This document shows positions 16,061-24,400 of a stretch of 64,000 nt of DNA, one piece after another. Both the position numbers and the translations under genes were made by a program. Origin of the DNA: Pannonibacter phragmitetus DSM 14782 (GTDB lineage Bacteria > Pseudomonadota > Alphaproteobacteria > Rhizobiales > Stappiaceae); NCBI RefSeq assembly GCF_000382365.1, contig NZ_KB908215.1:1-64000 (forward strand), given 5' to 3'. The stretch's first letter is position 1. Each line of letters opens with the position of its first letter. Below the pieces are notes generated by a model. That model saw only the letters and a list, made by a program, of their open reading frames with translations. It was not told the DNA's origin and did no database searches.

Positions 16061-17080
16061 TCAGCCGTTGCGGTAGGTGTAGCTGTAGCCGTTGATGGCC
16101 GGGGCGCCGCCAAGGTGGGCGTAGAGAACCTTGGAACCGGCGGGAATCTTGCCCTTGCGGATGAGGTCGATCATGCCCTGCATGGACTTGCCCTCATAGA
16201 CCGGGTCGGTGATCATCGCTTCCGTGCGGGCGGCCATACGGATGGCTTCGTTGGTCTCTGCGCTCGGCACGCCATAGGCCGGATAGGCGTAGTCCTCAAC
16301 GATGACGATTTCGTCCTCGCGCACCGGTCGGCCCAGTTCCACCAGATCAGCGGTACGGTCGACGATCTCGCGCACCTGGGAGCGGGTCTGCTCCGGCGTG
16401 CCGGAGGCATCGATGCCGATCACCCGGTCGGCGCGGCCATCGGCAGCGAAGCCGACGATCATGCCGGCCTGGGTGGAGCCGGTGACGACGCAGACGATGA
16501 TATAGTCGAAGCGGATGCCCATTTCGGCTTCCTGTGCCCGCACTTCCTCGGCAAAGCGCACATAACCAAGGCCGCCATAGGGGTGGACGGAGGCACCGGC
16601 CGGAATGCCGTAGGGCTTGCCGCCGGCGTCCTTGACGGACTGCAGCGCGTCTTCCCAGCTCTTGCGGATGCCGATGTCGAAGCCGTCATCGACGATGCGG
16701 CTGTCTGCGCCCATCAGGCGGGTGAGAAGAATGTTGCCGACGCGGTCATAGACGGCATCTTCATGCGGCACCCAGCTTTCCTGCACCACCACGCACTTGA
16801 GGCCGAGCTTGGCAGCGGTTGCCGCGACCATGCGGGTGTGATTCGACTGCACGCCGCCGATGGACACGAGCGTATCTGCCCCCGAGGCCAGAACGTCCGG
16901 CACGATATATTCCAGCTTGCGCAGCTTGTTGCCGCCGAAGGCAAGGCCGGAGTTGCAGTCGTCACGCTTGGCGTAGATCTCCACGGCACCGCCCAGCTCC
17001 GCCGACAGGCGGTCCAGCTTTTCGATCGGGGTCGGGCCGAAGGTCAGGGGGTAACGTTCGAATTTGTCCAGTTTCAGCAT
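16061..17080 (-). CDS. acdS: 1-aminocyclopropane-1-carboxylate (ACC) deaminase
   Basis: This 339-residue PLP enzyme of the tryptophan-synthase-beta fold converts ACC, the plant ethylene precursor, to 2-oxobutyrate and ammonia. The PLP lysine is K52 ([11 protein letters not shown]), followed by [13 protein letters not shown]. The residues that separate ACC deaminase from D-cysteine desulfhydrase are both of the deaminase type: E296 in DPVYEGKS and L323 in YAHLGGAPA (desulfhydrases have Thr at both). The ATG at 17080 matches the family start [22 protein letters not shown]. An Lrp-type regulator is divergent, the usual acdR-acdS layout. This suggests plant or algal association, or use of ACC as a nitrogen source. 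Confidence 0.95.
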   Translation of the reverse strand: MLKLDKFERYPLTFGPTPIEKLDRLSAELGGAVEIYAKRDDCNSGLAFGGNKLRKLEYIVPDVLASGADTLVSIGGVQSNHTRMVAATAAKLGLKCVVVQESWVPHEDAVYDRVGNILLTRLMGADSRIVDDGFDIGIRKSWEDALQSVKDAGGKPYGIPAGASVHPYGGLGYVRFAEEVRAQEAEMGIRFDYIIVCVVTGSTQAGMIVGFAADGRADRVIGIDASGTPEQTRSQVREIVDRTADLVELGRPVREDEIVIVEDYAYPAYGVPSAETNEAIRMAARTEAMITDPVYEGKSMQGMIDLIRKGKIPAGSKVLYAHLGGAPAINGYSYTYRNG

Positions 17081-17138
17081 TGCCTGCTCCACTCTTGAAA
17101 GGTGGCGGAACGCTAGCAGGAAGGATATGAAAGGTGCT

Positions 17139-17173
17139 TGCAATCTTTGGCCTTCAATGATCGCTTGATTGCA
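17139..17173. promoter_or_regulatory. Inverted repeat in the acdS-acdR intergenic region, candidate AcdR operator
   Basis: TGCAATC (17139-17145) and GATTGCA (17167-17173) form a 7-bp inverted repeat with a 21-bp spacer. It lies between the divergent starts at 17080 and 17220. Lrp-type regulators bind such spaced repeats. Direct regulation by the adjacent gene product is inferred. Confidence 0.55.
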
Positions 17174-17219
17174 GATATAGAGCTTTCAGATAACGATTAT
17201 TCCGGATTTTATCTCTTCA

Positions 17220-17699
17220 ATGAAAGAGTCTTTCACCCCTGAATCCCTCGACCGGATCGACCGCAAGATCCTGCATCTGCTGCAGCAGGACGGGCGCATG
17301 TCGAACGCGGATATTGCCGCAGCGGTCAATGTCAGTCCGGCCACCTGCCACCGGCGCATCCGGCGGCTGTTTGACGAGGGATATGTGCGGGACGTGCGGG
17401 CGGTGATCGATCCGCAGAAGGTCAGCCGGGGCGCGCTGGTCATGGTTGGGGTAGAGCTGGACCGCTCGACGCCGGAGAGTTTTGCCGCCTTCGAGGAGGC
17501 CATCCGCAAGCTGCCTGTCGTGCTCGACTGCCACCTGGTGGCGGGGGACTTCGATTTCTTCCTGAAGATCCGCGTCCGCGACATGGCCGATTTCAACCGC
17601 CTGCATGCGGAGCAGCTGATCGCCCTGCCCGGCGTGCGGCAGACCCGGACCTTCTTTGTCATCAAGGAAGTGGTCGACAATGCCCGGCTTGATTTTTGA
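17220..17699 (+). CDS. acdR: Lrp/AsnC-family regulator, probable activator of acdS
   Basis: This 159-residue protein has the standard two-domain Lrp layout. The N-terminal winged helix is LDRIDRKILHLLQQDGRMSNADIAAAVNVSPATCHRRIRRL; the C-terminal AsnC/RAM domain has LPVVLDCHLVAGDFDFFLKIRVRDM and LPGVRQTRTFFVIKEVV. It is divergently transcribed from acdS with 139 bp between starts, as described for acdR, where the protein senses ACC or leucine and activates acdS. The family and neighbour make the assignment likely; the effector is not visible in sequence. Confidence 0.9.
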   Translation: MKESFTPESLDRIDRKILHLLQQDGRMSNADIAAAVNVSPATCHRRIRRLFDEGYVRDVRAVIDPQKVSRGALVMVGVELDRSTPESFAAFEEAIRKLPVVLDCHLVAGDFDFFLKIRVRDMADFNRLHAEQLIALPGVRQTRTFFVIKEVVDNARLDF

Positions 17700-17825
17700 C
17701 CCCGCATCAACGCCTGGGGGACTTCCCCATTCCGGCAATCGCGCCTTGCAGCGGCGGGCAATCTGGCGGATGAATGGCGGGCGGCGCGGAGCCGCAGCAG
17801 ACGCAGCACCCGAGTTTCAGAGCCA

Positions 17826-18608
17826 ATGACCCAGAGAGAAATCCGCCCCGGCCGCATAGCGCTGGTTGCCAGCGACACGGAGGAAGCCCATCAGGCCCTC
17901 GTTTCGCTGACGGCGCTTTATGGCAATGCCACACCGGGCGAGGCGGATGTGATCGTCGCTCTCGGCGGCGATGGCCTGATGCTGCAGACGCTGCACCGCT
18001 TCATGAATTCCGGCATTCCGATCTATGGCATGAACCGGGGTTCCGTCGGCTTCCTGATGAACGAGTACAGGGAAGACGGCCTGCTGGAGCGGTTGTCGGC
18101 CGCGGATGTGACGACGATCCACCCGCTCTACATGCAGGCGATCGATCAGGCCGGCGTGCAGTACAGCGCCCGCGCCATCAACGAGGTCTCCCTGCTGCGC
18201 CAGACCTATCAGGCGGCCAAGCTGCGCATTTCCGTTGATGGGCGCGAAAGGCTGGAAGAACTGATCTGTGACGGCTGCCTGGTGGCAACCCCTGCGGGCA
18301 GCACCGCCTACAATCTGTCTGCCCATGGCCCCATCCTGCCGATCTCGGCCCCGCTGCTGGCGCTGACGCCGATCAGCGCCTTCCGCCCCCGCCGCTGGCG
18401 CGGCGCGCTGGTGCCCAATCACGCGGTGGTGGAAATCGAGGTGATGGAGAGCGCCAAGCGCCCGGTCAGCGCTGCAGCCGATCACACGGAAATCCGCAAT
18501 GTGGCGAAGGTGAGCGTGCGCGAGGACAAGAGCTCCGCCTGCCTGATCATGTCCGACGCAGGCCATGGCTGGGACGAGCGAATCTTAAGTGAAATGTTCC
18601 GCTATTGA
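17826..18608 (+). CDS. nadK: NAD kinase
   Basis: This 260-residue enzyme phosphorylates NAD at the 2' hydroxyl of its adenosine ribose to give NADP, the sole de novo route to NADP. Motifs present are the nucleotide loop [12 protein letters not shown] (GGDG), [12 protein letters not shown], the catalytic NE pair in AINEVSL and the glycine-rich [23 protein letters not shown]. The length is normal for proteobacterial ATP-dependent NAD kinases. It is followed by a small Hpt-domain gene in the same direction. Confidence 0.95.
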   Translation: MTQREIRPGRIALVASDTEEAHQALVSLTALYGNATPGEADVIVALGGDGLMLQTLHRFMNSGIPIYGMNRGSVGFLMNEYREDGLLERLSAADVTTIHPLYMQAIDQAGVQYSARAINEVSLLRQTYQAAKLRISVDGRERLEELICDGCLVATPAGSTAYNLSAHGPILPISAPLLALTPISAFRPRRWRGALVPNHAVVEIEVMESAKRPVSAAADHTEIRNVAKVSVREDKSSACLIMSDAGHGWDERILSEMFRY

Positions 18609-18666
18609 CGTTACGCGGGCATCAGCGGAATCTTCCGGTATTGGCGGCAGGGCAAGGACACCGATC

Positions 18667-19191
18667 ATGATCAGCGACGAGGATCTTCAGGGCAGCGGCG
18701 TGGAGTTCGTCAAGCCGCCAACGGACCTGCGCAAGAAGGTGCGGGTGATGAGCCAGCGTGAGGCGGCCAAGTTCGATCCTGTCAAGGCGGCGGAAGCGGC
18801 GCTGGAACGGCTATCCGTCCAGTTCGACGGCTGGATGCACCGGGAGACCGAGCAGCTGTTTGCCGACTGGAGCGCCATCGAGGCAGAGGGGCTGAACGGG
18901 ACGACCCTCGCGCAGCTTTACAACACCACCCACAATGTGAAGGGACAGGCGCAGACGCTGGGCTATCCACTGGCCGGAGCCGTCGCCGCCAGCCTCTGCC
19001 ATCTGATCGAGGCCGTGAACGGACCGGAGCACCTGCCGCTGACACTTCTGCGCCAGCATGTGGACGCGATCCGCGCCATCGTCGCCGAAGAAGCCCGCGA
19101 CGAGGCGAACCCGACCGGCGCAGCGCTTCTGCATAAACTGCAGGAAGTGACGCAGGACTATATCGAACGCACGGTGCCTGTCAGGGACTGA
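18667..19191 (+). CDS. Hpt-domain phosphotransfer protein
   Basis: The protein has 174 residues. After a charged N-terminus of about 45 residues, the rest is a four-helix HPt bundle with the phospho-acceptor motif TTHNVKGQAQTLGYP (HxxKG) near residue 95. Such proteins relay phosphate between a histidine kinase receiver and a response regulator. No kinase or regulator gene is adjacent, so it is an orphan relay protein whose partners lie elsewhere. The ATG at 18667 has AAGGA eight bases upstream. The adjacent DUF2336 gene is convergent and probably unrelated in regulation. Confidence 0.82.
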   Translation: MISDEDLQGSGVEFVKPPTDLRKKVRVMSQREAAKFDPVKAAEAALERLSVQFDGWMHRETEQLFADWSAIEAEGLNGTTLAQLYNTTHNVKGQAQTLGYPLAGAVAASLCHLIEAVNGPEHLPLTLLRQHVDAIRAIVAEEARDEANPTGAALLHKLQEVTQDYIERTVPVRD

Positions 19192-19213
19192 GCCTGCCCC
19201 ACAGGTTCTGCCC

Positions 19214-20365
19214 TCACGCGGCGGCCAGAAGTTCCGTGTTCACCAGCAGCCGCGCTTCCTCACGGGCCGCTTCCAGGACCAGCACCCGCATCAGGGCGAA
19301 GACATCTTCCACCCCGCCCCTGACAGCCATCCCCTCAAGCCCGGCGCTGACTTCTTCCATCACCGCGCGGGTCGTGGCCGGCGGCTGATCCTGCAGGAAG
19401 CTGCAGTCTGCCGCCCGGTAGGCCTCCACCATCAGCTGAAACACCGCGACCGTGCGCTGGGGCAGACCGGCGGCCATGAGCAGGGAACGCAGGGCTCCGG
19501 CCCGTCCGGTGGCCAGCAGATCCGCCACCCGTGCCTGCGGCTGGCCGCAGAGGGCGGAAAGGCAGGCGGACAGAACCCGCAGCCGGCCCATGCCGGCGGC
19601 CCGCAGCATCAGCCGTGCCGTCAGCTGACCGCGCGCGCGCAGATGCTCGACGAGACCACCCAGTTCCGCATCCGTGGCACCGGCTGCCAGCACGACGGTT
19701 GCGCGCTCGCGGGCCTCTTCAAGATAGGTCTCTGCGCTTTCGGGAAGCGCCTCGCCGGCAAGCACCAGCGCCTGCGCCTTGAGGCCATCGGTCAAGGCCG
19801 TCAGCAGGGTGTGGCGGATGGTCAGAGGCAGGCCCGGCCGGGCCAGCAGACGGCTGCGCACGGCAGCATCATCGGCAAAGCGTTCGGCAAGGCGGGAGAG
19901 GCTGAAGGAGACGATCACCGCATCGGGGTTGTCGAGCAACACGGCGCAGGCCTCCGGCCCTGCCACTTCTGCCAGCGCAGCTGCGACAGGAGCAGACAGG
20001 TTCTGGCGCCGGGCAATGGCGCATTGCACGGCGTCAGAGCCTTCGGCGGCCAGATCGATCAGATCACAATCGGGCACCAGCGGCGAAAATTCGAGGATCG
20101 GGGCGGCAACCAGCGCCGTGTCACGGGCCAGAGCCAGCACCACCGGGCGCGGCGCATCGTCCCGGCGGGCGAACACATCCGCAAGGGCAAAGCGGACTTC
20201 AGGTGCCGGATCATCCAGCAGATAGGTCAATGCAGCCTGACAATCGCCCCGCTCTGCCTCGCTCATCGGCGAATGCAGGAAGGCGCGTGCAAGCGCAGCG
20301 GTGGCCTCGGCACGCTCAGCAGGCGCCGCCGTACCGGCCCAAGACAGAAACTGACGAATGATCAT
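19214..20365 (-). CDS. DUF2336 domain-containing protein
   Basis: This 383-residue protein belongs to an alphaproteobacterial family of HEAT-like helical repeats. The repeats are visible as LLDDPAPEVRFALADVFARRDDAPRPVVLALARD, LIDLAAEGSDAVQCAIARRQNLSAPVAAALAE and LLDNPDAVIVSFSLSRLAERFADD. There is no signal peptide or membrane helix, so it is cytoplasmic. The ATG at 20365 (MIIRQFLSW) is chosen; the open frame extends upstream only with a TTG. Members are known around chemotaxis, motility and cell-cycle genes, but no biochemical role is established. Confidence 0.85.
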   Translation of the reverse strand: MIIRQFLSWAGTAAPAERAEATAALARAFLHSPMSEAERGDCQAALTYLLDDPAPEVRFALADVFARRDDAPRPVVLALARDTALVAAPILEFSPLVPDCDLIDLAAEGSDAVQCAIARRQNLSAPVAAALAEVAGPEACAVLLDNPDAVIVSFSLSRLAERFADDAAVRSRLLARPGLPLTIRHTLLTALTDGLKAQALVLAGEALPESAETYLEEARERATVVLAAGATDAELGGLVEHLRARGQLTARLMLRAAGMGRLRVLSACLSALCGQPQARVADLLATGRAGALRSLLMAAGLPQRTVAVFQLMVEAYRAADCSFLQDQPPATTRAVMEEVSAGLEGMAVRGGVEDVFALMRVLVLEAAREEARLLVNTELLAAA

Positions 20366-20492
20366 GACGCGTGACCCGAACACACAATGCACCTCAACAA
20401 GGTGCAAATCACAGTGCCACGCAAAGGCTTAACGTTCGGTTCACCATAAATGGGGCACGGACCCGGCCGCGCCTTGTGCCGCCTGCGCCTCG

Positions 20493-21509
20493 TCAGGCTG
20501 GCGGCAGCAGATCGCGCTTCACGCCAAGCGGCGCATAGTTGAGGAAGCCTGTGAGATCCAGAGGCCCTTCCTGCGTCTGCGCAATCGCCCCTTCCCCGCC
20601 CGCAAGCTGGGCAACCACACGGGTGCCACCAACGGCGCGCGAGAAGACGTGATCGTCCTTCACCCCGGCAAAGGCCGCCAGATAGCTGCCGGACATGGTG
20701 GCCGTGCGCGAGCCTGCATCATCGCGGAACAGGGCCTCGAAGGGCGCACTGGTTTCCGCAGCCCGGAAAGCGCTGTCCACCCGTGCTCCCACCGGATCTC
20801 CCGAGCCCGCCTCTTCGGCAAAGCCGGTGAGGATGCGGCTCTTCGGCAAGTCATCCGTCCCCTGCCCAGCGGCAGACGCCACCATCACGGCGGCGGACCC
20901 ATCGTGCTTGCTGACGAGCACGTCGTACACCTGCGCCAGTGTCCGGGGAGATCCGGCGCCATCATAGAAAATGGCCCGGTTTGCCTTGGCCTGCGCCGGG
21001 AACATCTGGGCGGCAGAACTCTCCGGGCTCACCTGCGCGGAATTGATCAGCCGCGAGGCCCCCTGCGCGCCAAGGAAATGGGCGATGTAAAGCTCACCCT
21101 GGTTCGGATCCCGGCCAAGGCGATTGGAGAGAAACTCCGCATTCTTGCGGGTGAATTCGCCTGCCATGCGGGAGGAAATTTCCGGATCCTTGCGCAGATC
21201 CAGAATCTCCTGGCGCATATCGGGATCGCTGACCCGGTACTTGCCGGTGGCCGTCTTTTCGATCTGGTCAGCGTAGGACTGCAGGCCGTGCCTGCCGCCG
21301 CTGTCCTTGACGGTTTCAAGCCAGGTCTGCTCGACAAACTGGAACAGACCGGTCGCGCTGGAGGTCTTCGACTGCGCTGCGGGCTGGAACGAGGATTCCC
21401 GCGCAGCCGTCTTCAGCAGGTAGTCGAAGGACGTTCCCGTCGTTGTGCTTGCGGTCTGAAAGGCTTGCTCGATCCGCGACGCGATCGAGGTGGAGTCTGC
21501 AACACGCAT
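20493..21509 (-). CDS. Lytic transglycosylase (SLT-domain) protein
   Basis: The protein has 338 residues. The SLT lysozyme-like domain is at the N-terminus: FDYLLKTAARESSFQPAAQS, with the catalytic Glu in ARESSF, then SSATGLFQFVEQTWLETVKD. ELYIAHFLGAQGASRLI follows near 150. There is no classical signal peptide, and the C-terminal 150 residues are unique, with low-complexity segments. Family members cleave peptidoglycan; versions without a signal peptide and with this N-terminal layout in Rhizobiales are thought to be exported by other routes. The role here is not shown by neighbours. Confidence 0.85.
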   Translation of the reverse strand: MRVADSTSIASRIEQAFQTASTTTGTSFDYLLKTAARESSFQPAAQSKTSSATGLFQFVEQTWLETVKDSGGRHGLQSYADQIEKTATGKYRVSDPDMRQEILDLRKDPEISSRMAGEFTRKNAEFLSNRLGRDPNQGELYIAHFLGAQGASRLINSAQVSPESSAAQMFPAQAKANRAIFYDGAGSPRTLAQVYDVLVSKHDGSAAVMVASAAGQGTDDLPKSRILTGFAEEAGSGDPVGARVDSAFRAAETSAPFEALFRDDAGSRTATMSGSYLAAFAGVKDDHVFSRAVGGTRVVAQLAGGEGAIAQTQEGPLDLTGFLNYAPLGVKRDLLPPA

Positions 21510-21713
21510 GAACCCGTCTCCCCGATGTAAAGATTACCACACGGTTAACATCCGGCCCAAATGGTTAACAAAAAGTTAACACACACCCAAAGCCGGTTAA
21601 CGAGAGCCATTTTCAACGGGAAAGCAGGCGAGAGCCCTGAGAAATATACCGATAAATCACCGGAAGAACCCGGATCGCAGAGCCTGAGGCTCCCGCGATC
21701 CGGCAAAAGCGAC

Positions 21714-22316
21714 TCACCCTTTGGGGCGGGTGAGCTCAAAAACGTCACGGGTAACGTCATAATCCTTGTAACCAAGGCGGGAAAGCAGCTCCAGCCGCAC
21801 GGGCACGACGCGGCCATTCTCAATGATGCTGTCATCGATATGAACGCCGACCACCTGCCCCAGAACCATGTAGTTCTGGACCGCATTGCCATCGAGGTCC
21901 TTCAGTTGCTGGATCTGCAGCATCCGGCACTCAAGCGCCGCCTTGGCCCGCTTCACGCGCGGCACCCTGACCAGATTGGAAGGCGCCATCTCGAGGCCCG
22001 CCAGCTCGAATTCGGACACATCGGGACCAACGGGTGCAGAAGACGCATTCATTTCATCGCGCAGATCATGGCTGACGATATTGCAGACGAATTCACCCGT
22101 CGCCTCGATGTTGCGCACGCTGTCCTTCCAGCCGGAGGAGGAGAACATGACGATCGGCGGTGTATCAGCCACCGCGTTGAAGAAGCTGTAGGGGGCAAGG
22201 TTCGCCGTGCCCTCTGCACTCAGCGACGAGATCCAGCCGATGGGCCGCGGCGCAACAAGGGCCTTGAAGGGGTTGAAGGCCAGCCCGTGGGCATTGGAAA
22301 CGGTGTCATAGAACAA
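21714..22316 (-). CDS. Flavin reductase-like protein (FMN-binding split barrel)
   Basis: The protein has 200 residues from a TTG start at 22316, which has GGAG seven bases upstream and gives the family start LFYDTVSNAHGLAFNPFKALVAPRPIGWISS. The FMN-binding split-barrel motifs are PRPIGWISSLSAEGTANLAPYSFFNAVADTPP and NIVSHDLRDEMNASSAP. It begins four bases after the nitroreductase stop, so the two flavoproteins are co-transcribed. Related proteins reduce FMN for partner oxygenases or act as flavoenzymes on unknown substrates. Use of TTG suggests modest translation coupled to the upstream gene. Confidence 0.87.
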   Translation of the reverse strand: MFYDTVSNAHGLAFNPFKALVAPRPIGWISSLSAEGTANLAPYSFFNAVADTPPIVMFSSSGWKDSVRNIEATGEFVCNIVSHDLRDEMNASSAPVGPDVSEFELAGLEMAPSNLVRVPRVKRAKAALECRMLQIQQLKDLDGNAVQNYMVLGQVVGVHIDDSIIENGRVVPVRLELLSRLGYKDYDVTRDVFELTRPKG

Positions 22317-22320
22317 CGGC

Positions 22321-22914
22321 TTACTCCCCGGCCCAGTGGCTGACGATGCTGGCAAGCTCCGGGCGCGGACGCTCGAACGGCGCCTGCGTGGGTGTGCCGA
22401 TGTGGATGAAGCCGGCAAACCGCTCGCCCTCGGCAGCACCCAGATAGCGCGCTGCCTCGTCATCGAAACTGTACCACTCGCTGATCCACTGCGCGCCGAA
22501 ACCGGCTGCCGTGGCTGCCGTCAGAATATTCATGCAGGCCGCACCGGCCGAGAGCTCCTGCTCCCACACCGGGATCTTCGGATGAACGGCAGCGCGGCTC
22601 AGCACGCCGATCACGACAGCCGAGCGGATGAAGCGGTTCAGCTCCTGCGTTTTCTGAGCTTCGGACAGCGGCCCGTTGCGGCTTTCGGCCAGCGCGGCCA
22701 GATGCGCGCCGATTCTGCTGCGTGCCTCCCCCGCGTAGATGATGAAACGCCATGGTGCGAGCTTGCCGTGGTCCGGCACCCGCGCACCAATGGTGAGGAT
22801 CTTTTCCAAGGTTTCCGCATCCGGGCCCGGCTCGGACAGGGTGATGGCCAGATGCGACCGGCGGGTCAGCAAAAAGTCGGTAACATGCGGATGCGGCTTG
22901 GCAAATTCGCTCAT
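22321..22914 (-). CDS. Nitroreductase family protein
   Basis: The protein has 197 residues. The family FMN contacts appear as LLTRRSHLA near the N-terminus, GARVPDHGKLAPWRFI, and GAACMNILTAATAAGFGAQWIS; the GE ending follows an FxxPRPE tail. This is the YdjA/RutE-like type that uses FMN and NAD(P)H to reduce nitro groups or enones. The ATG at 22914 has AGAGG upstream; a much longer open frame to 24468 runs antisense through a convincing gene and is ignored. It is co-transcribed with the flavin reductase-like gene. Confidence 0.9.
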   Translation of the reverse strand: MSEFAKPHPHVTDFLLTRRSHLAITLSEPGPDAETLEKILTIGARVPDHGKLAPWRFIIYAGEARSRIGAHLAALAESRNGPLSEAQKTQELNRFIRSAVVIGVLSRAAVHPKIPVWEQELSAGAACMNILTAATAAGFGAQWISEWYSFDDEAARYLGAAEGERFAGFIHIGTPTQAPFERPRPELASIVSHWAGE

Positions 22915-23142
22915 TGGAGCCTCTGAAGCGGTGGGGTAAAATCCTGGCGAAAGTGGTAAGCTTTTGGCCTCACTTGTCAACCAGGCTTGCATGCGACTTG
23001 AATTCGCCCGATTTTCCGGGCCATTAACACTATGGAAACGGATGTGGCGGCCCATGGCGGCGGAATCCGGTGAGCATTGAGTGGCCTTTGCCGGGTCTGA
23101 CAGCAGATCCGCGGCGAGTGGCAGAAGGCCGGCGCAGGAAAA

Positions 23143-24315
23143 ATGATGACGGGAAACAACCGCAGCGCAGGACTGACACGTGCTTTCAGACGCGCTCTGA
23201 CCGCAGCCCTTATGGCTCTTTTTGTCATGCAGACGGCGGCGGTTGCCCAGGAGGCAACGGCCGTTCCTGCGGACCAGCAGCCTCCCTCTCTGGATGCCGG
23301 CACGGCTTTCTCGGCTCCGCTCTCTCCGCCCACCCCTCTGGGCAAGCCGCACGCTCCGGGCGCCGCCGAGGGCAGCTCGCCGGACCCCTCCGAGGTTGAG
23401 GGCGCCACGGCAGCGGCGCCGCTTCTTTCGCCTGATGATCCCGCCAGCCGCTTCAACGACACGCTCGTGCCCTATGCCCCGTCGAATACGCTGACGGACG
23501 GCACCCAGTCCGGCCTCGAAAAAGGCGCGGTCTATCTGGTGGCACGGCTGACGGAAGGCGCAGCCCAGATTTCGGACGGACTGGTCTGGCGGGTCTATGG
23601 TGAAACCCCGAATGCCAGCGGCGAACTGGAACTGGTGGCAACGGCCATGGGCGGGGATGCGGAGTTCCGGCTCGATCCGGGCGCCTATCTCATCCACATC
23701 TCCTATGGATATGCAGGCTCCACAAACCGGCTTGTCGTCGGCCGTGGCGTCTATTCCAAGACGGTGGTGCTCAATGCGGGGGGCGTGAAGCTGAATGCAG
23801 CCCTTGGTCCGGATGATCCACTGCCGGCAGATGACCTGCGGTTCGACATTCTGGGCATGAATTTCAACGCCATCGGCGAGCGCGAAGTCATCGTGTCCGG
23901 CGTAAAGCCGGAGGCCATCGTGCGCCTCAATGCGGGCACTTACCATGTGGTCAGCCGCTATGGCGATGTGAACGCCATCGTGCGGGCGGATATCTCCGTG
24001 GAAGCGGGTAAGCTGACGTCGGCGACGCTCTTCCAGAATGCGGCCAGTGTTACGCTCAAGCTCGTCAACGATCCGGGCGGCGAGGCGATTGCCAACACGG
24101 CCTGGACCATTCTCACCCCCGGCGGTGACACGGTGGTGGAAGGCAACGGCGCCTTCCCCTCCTTCGTGCTCGCGGCAGGCGAGTATGAGGTGGTCGCCCG
24201 GAACAATGGCGTCAATTACAGCCGCAATTTCATGGTCGTCTCCGGTGAGAACGAGGAAGTCGAGGTGCTGGCCCGCACGGAAACCTCCAACGTCAGCCAG
24301 CTTCCGCAGAACTGA
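23143..24315 (+). CDS. Secreted hypothetical protein with repeated beta-sandwich modules
   Basis: The protein has 390 residues (389 from the second ATG). A signal peptide is visible (FRRALTAALMALFVMQTAAVAQEA, cleavage near VAQ). A proline-rich linker to about 105 precedes three or four related modules. Each has a hydrophobic strand pattern ending in an ...LxAGxYxVxxxYG.. turn, as in FRLDPGAYLIHISYGYAGS, VRLNAGTYHVVSRYGDVNA and FVLAAGEYEVVARNNGVN. They resemble carboxypeptidase-regulatory-like folds. It is probably periplasmic. Homologues appear to be common in Hyphomicrobiales without known function. A strong terminator follows. Confidence 0.78.
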   Translation: MMTGNNRSAGLTRAFRRALTAALMALFVMQTAAVAQEATAVPADQQPPSLDAGTAFSAPLSPPTPLGKPHAPGAAEGSSPDPSEVEGATAAAPLLSPDDPASRFNDTLVPYAPSNTLTDGTQSGLEKGAVYLVARLTEGAAQISDGLVWRVYGETPNASGELELVATAMGGDAEFRLDPGAYLIHISYGYAGSTNRLVVGRGVYSKTVVLNAGGVKLNAALGPDDPLPADDLRFDILGMNFNAIGEREVIVSGVKPEAIVRLNAGTYHVVSRYGDVNAIVRADISVEAGKLTSATLFQNAASVTLKLVNDPGGEAIANTAWTILTPGGDTVVEGNGAFPSFVLAAGEYEVVARNNGVNYSRNFMVVSGENEEVEVLARTETSNVSQLPQN

Positions 24316-24337
24316 CAGGCGCACTTCGACACATATG

Positions 24338-24375
24338 AAAAGACCGCCGCAGCTTGCGCCACGGCGGTCTTTTTT
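24338..24375. terminator. Bidirectional rho-independent terminator
   Basis: Stem AAAAGACCGCC/GGCGGTCTTTT with T-runs on both strands lies between the convergent secreted-protein gene and thrS. Confidence 0.92.
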
Positions 24376-24400
24376 CATGTCAGCCCGTACGCTGCAGCAT

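Noticed and set aside
15891-16076. 61-codon open frame starting MVGLVPTIYKLL
   Set aside because: It is read through the double-hairpin intergenic repeat; such frames recur wherever this repeat occurs and are not genes.
16019-17098. 359-codon plus-strand frame over acdS
   Set aside because: It is antisense to a complete ACC deaminase gene and its composition is typical of shadow frames.
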